Positions 18,217 through 25,322 of a DNA stretch of 64,000 bases are shown one piece after another (positions within the stretch are counted from its first letter, which is position 1; each line of letters starts with the position of its first letter). Source of the stretch: Actinobacillus succinogenes 130Z (lineage in GTDB: Bacteria; Pseudomonadota; Gammaproteobacteria; Enterobacterales; Pasteurellaceae); the NCBI RefSeq assembly GCF_000017245.1, contig NC_009655.1, forward strand, positions 248,001 to 312,000, in the 5' to 3' direction. The position numbers were made by a program, and so were the translations under genes. The notes below the pieces were generated by a model. That model was not told where the DNA came from. It searched no databases and saw only the letters and a list, made by a program, of their open reading frames with translations.

Positions 18217-18480
18217 ATGAAACCCATTGTTTATTTCGCCCCTTGGTGCCCCGACACCGCCCCGTTTTTTGCCGAACTGGAACGCTTGCATGCGGACGTG
18301 GAAAAAGTGGATATGGTGGGCAACCCGGCAGGATTAAAAGCGTTTTTGAAATTACGTGACAATCACCCGGCTTTCGAAAGCGTCAAACAAAACGGTTACA
18401 TCGGCATCCCGGCGTTACTATTGGATAATGGGGATGTGGTATTGGATAAAGACCAGTTAGCGGCGATTTTTAACAAATAA
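18217..18480 (+). CDS. Glutaredoxin-like small protein
   Basis: 87 residues. YFAPWCPDTAPF has a single active-site cysteine (C11, CPDT rather than CPYC) and IPALLL supplies the cis-proline of a thioredoxin fold. It begins 9 bases after the racemase stop. A monothiol redox role is plausible; partner unknown. Confidence 0.75.
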   Translation: MKPIVYFAPWCPDTAPFFAELERLHADVEKVDMVGNPAGLKAFLKLRDNHPAFESVKQNGYIGIPALLLDNGDVVLDKDQLAAIFNK

Positions 18481-18512
18481 TTTTTGCATAGCGCTTTTGG
18501 GATAGCGCGCAT

Positions 18513-18558
18513 CTCCTGACGCGTGCTTAAAAAATAGTTCAAAGGCACGCGTCAGGAG
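18513..18558. repeat. Inverted repeat CTCCTGACGCGTGC
   Basis: CTCCTGACGCGTGC (18513-18526) and its exact reverse complement (18545-18558) with an 18-base AT-rich spacer, just after the glutaredoxin-like gene. Not followed by a T run. Probably an extragenic palindromic repeat. Confidence 0.6.
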
Positions 18559-18584
18559 ACGCACGCCATCGTGGGTAATACAAT

Positions 18585-18609
18585 GGTGGGCTGGCAAGCC
18601 CACCCTACC
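18585..18609 (+). repeat. Palindromic repeat copy 1 (GGTGGGCTGGCAAGCCCACC)
   Basis: GGTGGGCT-GGCA-AGCCCACC followed by CTACC. Each copy is itself a hairpin; two further copies are at 18641 and 19254. Confidence 0.7.
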
Positions 18610-18640
18610 GTTCAAACCAATTAAAGTGCAGCTAAACCCC

Positions 18641-18662
18641 AGGGTGGGCTTGCCAGCCCACC
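18641..18662 (-). repeat. Palindromic repeat copy 2, inverted
   Basis: AGGGTGGGCTTGCCAGCCCACC, the reverse orientation of copy 1, just upstream of the AT-rich islet. A USS (about 18671) and a degenerate USS (AAGTGCAGC, about 18623) flank it. Confidence 0.7.
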
Positions 18663-18848
18663 AATAAAAAAGTGCGGTTAAATTTAATAATATTTTGATA
18701 GTTCACACTTCCATCGAACATTAATAGAAAGGAAATCCCACTGAAAAAAACAGAGATAAAATTAAAAAACATGATATAAACTATTCTCTATATAAATAAT
18801 GAACGTTACTCTTTTGAAGAGCGTAATTACAGAGAAACCATAACAACT

Positions 18849-19244
18849 ATGGTCAATCAATTAAAATCGGAACATTGTAAGGCGTATATTACGGCTGATT
18901 TTTCCCCTTTGCAAAAGAGCGCTGTTAAGGAAAATGCGATATTAAATTTTTTTACTATCCCTGAAAGGACTTCAGATTTACCGGTTATAAATGAGAAAGA
19001 TACCTATGGGCAATCAAATATAAATACGATCATCAATGATGAACAAATTCAAAAACGCGTTGAAGATATCTTGTATTTATATAATCATCAATACCAACAA
19101 TGCAGAGAAAGTTTTATTAACGCTTTTTCAGATAGTAAAAATAAAATATCAATAGAAGTTCACTATAATTCCTTAAATGAACAAAATATATACGGAGAAG
19201 ATGAACGAATCCCTATTAATACGGTAAAACCCCTTATTCTATAA
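18849..19244 (+). CDS. Orphan AT-rich hypothetical ORF, possibly a gene fragment
   Basis: 131 residues, Asn/Ile/Lys-rich and clearly lower in GC than its neighbours. No family recognised, no signal peptide or membrane segment. The ATG has no good ribosome site; the frame stays open upstream for about 27 codons to a TAA near 18770 without an ATG, which suggests a truncated or frameshifted older gene. Palindromic repeat copies in opposite orientation flank it. It could also be a recently acquired small gene. Confidence 0.4.
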   Translation: MVNQLKSEHCKAYITADFSPLQKSAVKENAILNFFTIPERTSDLPVINEKDTYGQSNINTIINDEQIQKRVEDILYLYNHQYQQCRESFINAFSDSKNKISIEVHYNSLNEQNIYGEDERIPINTVKPLIL

Positions 19245-19253
19245 ATTTACAAC

Positions 19254-19278
19254 GGTGGGCTGGCAAACCCACCCTACC
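19254..19278 (+). repeat. Palindromic repeat copy 3
   Basis: GGTGGGCTGGCAAACCCACC then CTACC, same orientation as copy 1 with one changed base, 9 bases after the orphan ORF; a USS follows at about 19293. Confidence 0.7.
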
Positions 19279-19355
19279 AGTTAACTTAATAAAAGTGCGG
19301 TTAAAATTCTCAGCGTTTTTTCCGTGTAACAAATTAACCAAAACAGGAGATCAAC

Positions 19356-20810
19356 ATGTCAGAAAAAGGCGACATCGGCGTTATCGGCTTAGCGGTAATG
19401 GGTCAGAACTTAATTTTAAATATGAACGACAACGGCTTTAAAGTCGTGGCGTTCAACCGTACCACCTCAAAAGTGGATGAATTTTTACAAGGTGCGGCGA
19501 AAGGCACAAACATTATCGGTGCTTATTCTCTGGAAGATTTAGCCGCGAAATTGGAAAAACCGCGCAAAGTAATGTTAATGGTGCGTGCCGGTGATGTGGT
19601 GGATCATTTTATCGATGCTTTATTACCGCATTTGGAAGCGGGCGACATCATTATCGACGGCGGTAACTCGAATTATCCGGATACTAACCGCCGCACACAA
19701 GCGTTGGCGGAAAAAGGTGTTCGCTTTATCGGCACCGGCGTTTCCGGCGGTGAAGAAGGCGCGCGTCACGGACCTTCCATCATGCCGGGCGGTAATCCTG
19801 AAGCCTGGCCTTATGTGAAACCTATTTTGCAAGCGATTTCCGCCAAAACGGACAAAGGCGAACCTTGCTGCGATTGGGTGGGCAAAGAAGGCGCCGGTCA
19901 CTTCGTGAAAATGGTACATAACGGTATCGAATACGGCGATATGCAGCTCATCTGCGAAGCTTACCAATTCTTAAAAGAAGGTTTGGGTTTAAGTTACGAA
20001 GAAATGCATGAAATCTTCAAACAATGGAAAACAACCGAACTCGACAGCTATCTGGTGGACATTACCACCGATATTTTGGCATACAAAGATACGGACGGTC
20101 AGCCGCTGGTGGAAAAAATCTTAGACACCGCCGGGCAAAAAGGTACCGGTAAATGGACGGGGATCAACGCGCTAGACTTCGGTATTCCGTTGACATTGAT
20201 TACCGAATCCGTATTCGCCCGTTGCGTATCTTCATTCAAACAACAACGAGTCGAAGCGTCAAAATTATTCAACAAAACCGTTTCGCCGGTTGAAGGCGAT
20301 AAAAAAGTGTGGATTGAAGCGGTACGCAAAGCCTTGCTCGCCTCCAAAATCATTTCCTACGCCCAAGGCTTCATGTTAATCCGTGAAGCATCCGAGCAAT
20401 TCGACTGGAACATCAACTACGGCGCGACCGCTCTTTTATGGCGCGAAGGCTGTATCATCCGCAGTGCATTTTTAGGCAACATTCGCGATGCTTATGAAGC
20501 GAACCCGGATTTAGTGTTCCTAGGTTCCGACCCGTATTTCAAAGGCATTTTAGAAAATGCTATGGCGGATTGGCGTAAAGTGGTGGCGAAGTCCGTCGAA
20601 GTGGGCATTCCGATGCCTTGTATGGCAAGCGCGATTACTTTCTTAGACGGTTACACTTCCGAACGCGTGCCGGCGAATTTATTGCAAGCGCAACGCGACT
20701 ACTTCGGCGCACACACTTACGAACGCACCGACAAACCGCGCGGCGAATTCTTCCACACTAACTGGACGGGTCGCGGCGGTAACACGGCTTCCACCACTTA
20801 TGATGTGTAG
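19356..20810 (+). CDS. gnd: 6-phosphogluconate dehydrogenase (decarboxylating)
   Basis: Produces ribulose 5-phosphate, CO2 and NADPH. 484 residues. GVIGLAVMGQNLILN is the NADP site; GVSGGEEGARHGPSIMPGG carries the substrate loop; KMVHNGIEYGDMQ and the C-terminal GRGGNTASTTYDV are typical. Strong CAGGAGA ribosome site. Completes zwf-pgl-gnd in one region, though separated by about 2.4 kb. Confidence 0.98.
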   Translation: MSEKGDIGVIGLAVMGQNLILNMNDNGFKVVAFNRTTSKVDEFLQGAAKGTNIIGAYSLEDLAAKLEKPRKVMLMVRAGDVVDHFIDALLPHLEAGDIIIDGGNSNYPDTNRRTQALAEKGVRFIGTGVSGGEEGARHGPSIMPGGNPEAWPYVKPILQAISAKTDKGEPCCDWVGKEGAGHFVKMVHNGIEYGDMQLICEAYQFLKEGLGLSYEEMHEIFKQWKTTELDSYLVDITTDILAYKDTDGQPLVEKILDTAGQKGTGKWTGINALDFGIPLTLITESVFARCVSSFKQQRVEASKLFNKTVSPVEGDKKVWIEAVRKALLASKIISYAQGFMLIREASEQFDWNINYGATALLWREGCIIRSAFLGNIRDAYEANPDLVFLGSDPYFKGILENAMADWRKVVAKSVEVGIPMPCMASAITFLDGYTSERVPANLLQAQRDYFGAHTYERTDKPRGEFFHTNWTGRGGNTASTTYDV

Positions 20811-20868
20811 CGCTTAAAGAACGGAATCGGCGGTTTTCTGAACTAATCGCCATTCTGAAACTCTAAAG

Positions 20869-20903
20869 AAGCGGATAGGTACTATTTCCTATCCGCTTTT
20901 TTT
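20869..20903 (+). terminator. Intrinsic terminator after gnd
   Basis: AGCGGATAGG-TACTATTT-CCTATCCGCT followed by a T run. Confidence 0.9.
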
Positions 20904-20925
20904 ATTTTTAAATAAGGGGTTTATT

Positions 20926-21249
20926 ATGAAAAAACTACTCGGCATTGCACTGACAGCACTGACTTTAGCGGCATGTTCACACCACGATCGTCCGGAACCT
21001 ATGCAGGGTCCGATGGAACAAGACGCGATGGTTCAAGGTGACATGAATCAAACGGCGATGCCTCAGCAAGGTCAACAAATGCCACCGAGACAGGGCGCTA
21101 ATCCGCAAGTGGAAGAAGCCTTAAAATCCTGTCAGCAATCCGTGGGGAGTAAGCCGGATCAGGCAAAATTAGATGCTTGCATGAAAGAAAAAGGATTCGT
21201 CAGACCGACACAACAACCTGCTCCGCAAACGGCTCCCGTTCAAAAATAA
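20926..21249 (+). CDS. Small lipoprotein of unknown function
   Basis: 107 residues. The lipobox LAAC is at C17 after a short hydrophobic signal (MKKLLGIALTALTLAAC). The mature chain is Met/Gln/Pro-rich with two later cysteines (SCQQS and DACMKEKG) that may form a disulfide. Serine follows the lipobox cysteine, consistent with outer-membrane sorting. Monocistronic between terminators. Confidence 0.8.
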   Translation: MKKLLGIALTALTLAACSHHDRPEPMQGPMEQDAMVQGDMNQTAMPQQGQQMPPRQGANPQVEEALKSCQQSVGSKPDQAKLDACMKEKGFVRPTQQPAPQTAPVQK

Positions 21250-21307
21250 TCTCAAACAAACTGCATGAGCGGTTCGAAAACCAAGTCGGTTAAAAGTAAA
21301 ACTTAAG

Positions 21308-21345
21308 AAAAAATGACCGCACTTTAAAAAAGTACAGTCATTTTT
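21308..21345 (+). terminator. Degenerate USS-pair terminator
   Basis: AAAAATGACCGCACTT pairs with AAGTACAGTCATTTTT; the right arm is a USS with two changed bases (AAGTACAGT). Still foldable with a trailing T run after the lipoprotein gene. Confidence 0.65.
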
Positions 21346-21370
21346 GAAAGCATTTTTAATGCTGCTCCTC

Positions 21371-21402
21371 AAAAAGCGTTGATTTAATATCAACGCTTTT
21401 TT
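21371..21402. terminator. Bidirectional terminator before ulaF end
   Basis: AAAAAGCGTTGAT-TTAAT-ATCAACGCTTTTTT between converging genes; serves ulaF on the minus strand. Confidence 0.85.
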
Positions 21403-21429
21403 ATGTTTAGCTGTAGCTGAATCGATATA

Positions 21430-22122
21430 TTACTGACCGTAATAAGCATTTTTACCGTGTTTGCGCAGGTAATGTTTATCGAGCAATTCCTGTTGCATCG
21501 GCTGAACGTTCGGACGGATTAATTTGCTGAATGCGTTCATGTACGCAATCTCTTCCAGCACTACCGAATTATGTACCGCGTTGAAACCGTCTTTACCCCA
21601 TACGAACGGACCGTGGGAATTTACCAATACCGCCGGAATATCCTGCGGATTAATGTTGCGAGTGCGGAAAGTTTCCACAATCACTTTGCCGGTTTCCAGT
21701 TCGTATTCGCCGGCAATTTCTTCCGGCGTCATTTTACGGGTACAGGGAATGGCACCGTAGAAATAGTCGCCGTGAGTCGTGCCTAATGCGATCAAATCTT
21801 CGCCCGCCTGCGCCCAAGCGGTAGCATGACGGGAATGAGTATGCACGATACCGCCGATTTCAGGAAATTGGCGATAAAGTTCCAGATGTGTCGCCGTATC
21901 CGACGAAGGTTTCTTATCACCCCACACGTGATTGCCCTCTAAATCCACAATCACGATGTCGTCCACCGTCATCACATCATAATCTACACCGGAAGGTTTA
22001 ATAGCGACCAAGCCTTTTTCGCGATCGATTTCACTGACGTTACCCCAGGTAAAGGTAATTAATTTGTGTTTCGGCAACTCAAGATTAGCCTGTAGCACTC
22101 GTTCTCTTAACTCTTTTAACAT
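21430..22122 (-). CDS. ulaF: L-ribulose-5-phosphate 4-epimerase UlaF
   Basis: Converts L-ribulose 5-phosphate to D-xylulose 5-phosphate, the last ula step. 230 residues, class II aldolase fold: FTWGNVSEID, VDLEGN, and zinc-binding THSRHATAWAQ (about 96-106). Overlaps the ulaE end by 7 bases. UlaF/SgbE is favoured over AraD by context. Confidence 0.93.
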   Translation of the reverse strand: MLKELRERVLQANLELPKHKLITFTWGNVSEIDREKGLVAIKPSGVDYDVMTVDDIVIVDLEGNHVWGDKKPSSDTATHLELYRQFPEIGGIVHTHSRHATAWAQAGEDLIALGTTHGDYFYGAIPCTRKMTPEEIAGEYELETGKVIVETFRTRNINPQDIPAVLVNSHGPFVWGKDGFNAVHNSVVLEEIAYMNAFSKLIRPNVQPMQQELLDKHYLRKHGKNAYYGQ

Positions 22123-22976
22123 TGCAAACCACCTTCTTTCATTTTCTGTTCAATCCAGCGACGAGCGTTGATGATTTCGGCAATCGGCTCGTCTGATTTT
22201 TCCGTCCACATTTCAATTAAAAATGCACCGCGATAATTTAATTTATCCAAAATACGAAATACATTGACAAAATCCACACAACCTTCGCCGAAAGGTACGT
22301 CGCGGAATTGCCCTTTGCAGGTTTCCGTGACTTTATAGGTGTCTTTTAAGTGAATTTTGGAAATTTTGTCGATGCCGAGGGTTAATTCTTCTTCCACGTT
22401 ATCGTTCCAAGCGGACAAATTACCCACGTCGGGATAAACGGTAAACCACGGCGATTTAATGATCTCGTCCCATTTTTTCCAGCGGGTGATAGAGCTCATA
22501 AATTCGGTATCCATGATTTCCACCGCCAAAGTCACTTCATTGCCGGCGGCTAATGCCGTCGCCCATTCCATACCTTCTTGAAAACGCTGTAATGTGCTCT
22601 CGTCCCGCTCTTCGTAATATACGTCGTAACCCGCCAGTTGGATTGTCCGAATGCCTAAATCCACCGCTAATTTAATGGCTTTTTCCATAATTTCATAAGC
22701 TTTTCGGCGAATTGTTTCGTCATGGCTGCCAAACGGAAAACGGCGGTGGCCGGATAAACACATGGAAGGAATCGTTACACCGGTTTTAATTATCGCAGAC
22801 ACTAATTCGATACGTTCTTCCTGCGTCCAGTCCAAACGGGCTAATCGCTCATCGGTTTCATCAATTGAAATTTCCACAAAATCAAAACCGCAGGCTTTGG
22901 CGATAGACAAGCGATCCTGCCAGCTAATTCCTTTCGGTAACGCTTTTTCATAAATACCTAATTTATGTTTTCTCAT
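22116..22976 (-). CDS. ulaE: L-ribulose-5-phosphate (xylulose) 3-epimerase UlaE
   Basis: Epimerises L-xylulose 5-phosphate to L-ribulose 5-phosphate. 286 residues with LGIYEKALP, FDFVEISIDETDERLARLDW, SMCLSGHRRFPFGS and LIEMW, matching E. coli UlaE/SgbU. The start at 22976 has AGGAG at the right distance; the in-frame ATG at 22982 overlaps that ribosome site. Confidence 0.95.
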   Translation of the reverse strand: MRKHKLGIYEKALPKGISWQDRLSIAKACGFDFVEISIDETDERLARLDWTQEERIELVSAIIKTGVTIPSMCLSGHRRFPFGSHDETIRRKAYEIMEKAIKLAVDLGIRTIQLAGYDVYYEERDESTLQRFQEGMEWATALAAGNEVTLAVEIMDTEFMSSITRWKKWDEIIKSPWFTVYPDVGNLSAWNDNVEEELTLGIDKISKIHLKDTYKVTETCKGQFRDVPFGEGCVDFVNVFRILDKLNYRGAFLIEMWTEKSDEPIAEIINARRWIEQKMKEGGLQC

Positions 22977-23009
22977 CGGCATCTCCTATTCTTCCGATTT
23001 GTTTAAATA

Positions 23010-23756
23010 TTAAGCCAGAATCACTTCCAAACCCTTGTCTCTTAATGCCTTTATGATAGCTGAATCCGCTTCTTTTCCCGTAATCAGAATGTCGATATTC
23101 TTCAATTCGTTAAACAACATTCCCACTTGTTTGCCTAATTTCGAACTATCTAATAAGACAACATATTTATTGGCTTTAGACGACATTTGTTGTTCGGAAT
23201 TGGCGATAATCATGTCCGTTTTGTACAGACCTTCCGTCGTAAAACCCTTTCCGCTGGTAAACATAATATTGGCGGCATAAATTGCTTCGTTTTGATTATT
23301 TAACGACAACATAATCTGTTTATTTTTATCGTATTGTCCGCCGATAATCACAACGTCGTCATGATCATGCTGAATCAGATAATTCGCCAACGGAAGGTAA
23401 TTGGTAATAATCTGCAATTTCCGACCGCACAAATAATCGCCTAACACTTGCATAGTGGAACCGCAGGTCAGTAAAACGCTTTCGCCGTCCCGACACAGCC
23501 GGCTGGCCGCCTGAGCAATCCGGCGTTTTTCCTCCAGATTACGAATGTTTCGGGCTTGTTCGAGTTCAATTCCCTTACTAATCTTTTCCGCCCCGTTCCG
23601 GACTTTCACTAATTTACCGAGTGAATTCAATTTATTGATGTCACGGCGGGCGGTAGCGGGGGAAACACCTAAGAGCCGGATAATTTCCGTTGTCGAAAGG
23701 ACCGTTTTTTCATCCAATAGACTAAGCAGCTGCTTGTGACGATAATTTTCGTTCAT
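23010..23756 (-). CDS. ulaR: DeoR-family repressor of ascorbate utilisation UlaR
   Basis: 248 residues. N-terminal DeoR helix-turn-helix with SPATARRDINKL (about 36-47) and the UlaR-like KVRNGAEKIS; C-terminal sugar-phosphate sensor domain. The start at 23756 follows AGGG at good spacing; an upstream ATG at 23783 is possible. Sits inside the minus-strand ula unit between ulaG and ulaE, unlike E. coli where ulaR stands apart. Confidence 0.92.
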   Translation of the reverse strand: MNENYRHKQLLSLLDEKTVLSTTEIIRLLGVSPATARRDINKLNSLGKLVKVRNGAEKISKGIELEQARNIRNLEEKRRIAQAASRLCRDGESVLLTCGSTMQVLGDYLCGRKLQIITNYLPLANYLIQHDHDDVVIIGGQYDKNKQIMLSLNNQNEAIYAANIMFTSGKGFTTEGLYKTDMIIANSEQQMSSKANKYVVLLDSSKLGKQVGMLFNELKNIDILITGKEADSAIIKALRDKGLEVILA

Positions 23757-23810
23757 TATTATATTCCCTAATTTTTTAATCATTTTAAATCATAATGAAC
23801 AAGAAAAGCC

Positions 23811-23849
23811 ACCTTTAGCACGTAAAAGAAGCGTGTAAAAGCGGCTTTA
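23811..23849 (-). terminator. Hairpin between ulaG and ulaR
   Basis: On the minus strand AAAGCCGC...TTTTACACG pairs with CGTG...GGTGGCTTTT, a bulged stem with a short T run. Probably reduces read-through from ulaG into ulaR-ulaE-ulaF. Confidence 0.5.
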
Positions 23850-23858
23850 TTATCAATC

Positions 23859-24950
23859 TTACAGAATGGATTTAAACGGCACGTTCGGTTCTTGCTCGAA
23901 ACAGTCGTCAAAACCGCGCGGATGATGATATTCCACTAAATCTTTATCCCGCGGGTACACGTATTTTCCGCCCACTTCCCAGATAAACGGATGAAATTGA
24001 TATTGCAGACGATCTTTACGCATGCGATAAAGCGCCAGAATTTCATCGGTACTGGCGGTAAAGTTCGTCCAAATATCATGGTGAACCGGAATCACCACTT
24101 TAGCCCGCAAACATTCCGCCATACGCAGAATATCGATAGACGTCATTTTATCCTGAATACCCAGCGGGTTTTCGCCGTAACTGCCCAACGCCACGTCAAT
24201 ATCGTAATCTTTACCGTGTTTCGCATAATAAATGGAATAATGAGAATCGCCGGAATGATACACGTTGCCGCCCGGTGTTTTAATCAGGTAGTTAACGGCT
24301 TTAAGTCCCATTTCTTCATCGCTCGGGCAAATGCCGTTCAATTCGCCGCCGTTATCTTCCGCGCCGCGCGCCGGTAATGTCACCAGACAAGTACGGTCGA
24401 AAGAATCCAATGCGACCAGTTCGAGATCTTTGATTTTCACGCTGTCGCCGGGTTTAACCACCACGCAACGTTCTTCCGGTACCCCCCATTTTTTCCACAT
24501 ATCTACGCAATATTGCGGACCGATAAATTTCACATGGTTTAATGCCGGATTCTGAATCACCGCAGCCGCGACGTTTACATCAATATGGTCATTGTGATAA
24601 TGCGTCGCCACAATAGCGTCCACATTATTAATGGCGAAAGGGTCCAACACACTGACGGAATTACGCAGATTCGGTTGTAATTTCCGCACCCCCGCCATAT
24701 TCGCCATTTGGTGACCGCGAACCATATCTTTCACTTTTTTCGTCGCTTTGCCGCGGCCGCACCACAAGTCAATACACAAATTGGCATCGCCCGGCGTTTT
24801 CACCCATAAACCGACGCAGCCCAACCACCACATCGCCACATTGTTTGCCGGTACTTCTTCCTGCTCAATTTCTTCATTAAGCCAGGTTCCCCATTCCGGA
24901 AAGGTAGAAAGAATCCAGCTTTCCCGAGTAATTTCGTTCACTTTACTCAT
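23859..24950 (-). CDS. ulaG: L-ascorbate-6-phosphate lactonase UlaG
   Basis: Opens the lactone of L-ascorbate 6-phosphate to 3-keto-L-gulonate 6-phosphate. 363 residues, metallo-beta-lactamase fold: ATHYHNDHIDVN (about 115) and HSGDSHYS, VIPVHHDIW as metal ligands, WWLGCVGLWVKT near the N-terminus. First gene of the minus-strand ula unit, divergent from ulaA. Confidence 0.96.
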   Translation of the reverse strand: MSKVNEITRESWILSTFPEWGTWLNEEIEQEEVPANNVAMWWLGCVGLWVKTPGDANLCIDLWCGRGKATKKVKDMVRGHQMANMAGVRKLQPNLRNSVSVLDPFAINNVDAIVATHYHNDHIDVNVAAAVIQNPALNHVKFIGPQYCVDMWKKWGVPEERCVVVKPGDSVKIKDLELVALDSFDRTCLVTLPARGAEDNGGELNGICPSDEEMGLKAVNYLIKTPGGNVYHSGDSHYSIYYAKHGKDYDIDVALGSYGENPLGIQDKMTSIDILRMAECLRAKVVIPVHHDIWTNFTASTDEILALYRMRKDRLQYQFHPFIWEVGGKYVYPRDKDLVEYHHPRGFDDCFEQEPNVPFKSIL

Positions 24951-24996
24951 ATTAAACTCCTCTATATAGACGGGATGATAAAAAATTAATCACGTA

Positions 24997-25016
24997 CAAT
25001 CATAAACAATCATAAA
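24997..25016. promoter_or_regulatory. Tandem CAATCATAAA repeats, candidate UlaR operator
   Basis: Two perfect head-to-tail copies of CAATCATAAA (24997-25006 and 25007-25016) upstream of ulaG. DeoR-family repressors commonly bind short direct repeats, so this is a plausible UlaR half of the operator set. Inference. Confidence 0.4.
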
Positions 25017-25043
25017 ATTTTGTAAAACACTTTTTTAGTGTTT

Positions 25044-25059
25044 TGTGATGAAGATCTCA
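25044..25059. promoter_or_regulatory. Second CRP-like site in the ula divergent region
   Basis: TGTGATGAAGATCTCA; first half perfect, second half weak. Closer to ulaG, so it may serve the minus-strand unit. Confidence 0.35.
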
Positions 25060-25183
25060 TTTTTCACATAAAATATCATGAATTCAGCTATTTATTCCGA
25101 TAATCCATTTGAATTTTAATGTATGAAAATAAAAATAAGAAAAGCGCGGTCATTTTTTCTTTGATTTTTTATGAGAAAATAAA

Positions 25184-25201
25184 TTGTGATCTCGCTCACA
25201 A
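25184..25201. promoter_or_regulatory. Strong CRP site upstream of ulaA
   Basis: TTGTGATCTCGCTCACAA matches TGTGA-N6-TCACA with both halves perfect, about 120 bases upstream of ulaA. The 372-base ulaG-ulaA gap otherwise holds only AT-rich promoter DNA and the sites listed here. Confidence 0.8.
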
Positions 25202-25322
25202 ATTATCAAAAATAATCTTTCATAATTAAATTCTAACCGCTATCATGCATGCCGATAGGTAATGTTCGGCCGTAAAACCGTGCATGAACTATACCTTTTC
25301 TCATCATCATAGGAGAATCGCT

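Noticed and set aside
18849..19244. Toxin-antitoxin or immunity protein
   Set aside because: No partner gene, no recognisable motif; kept as an orphan ORF.
18585..19278. Insertion sequence with terminal inverted repeats
   Set aside because: The repeats are self-palindromic and there is no transposase-like sequence or target duplication visible.
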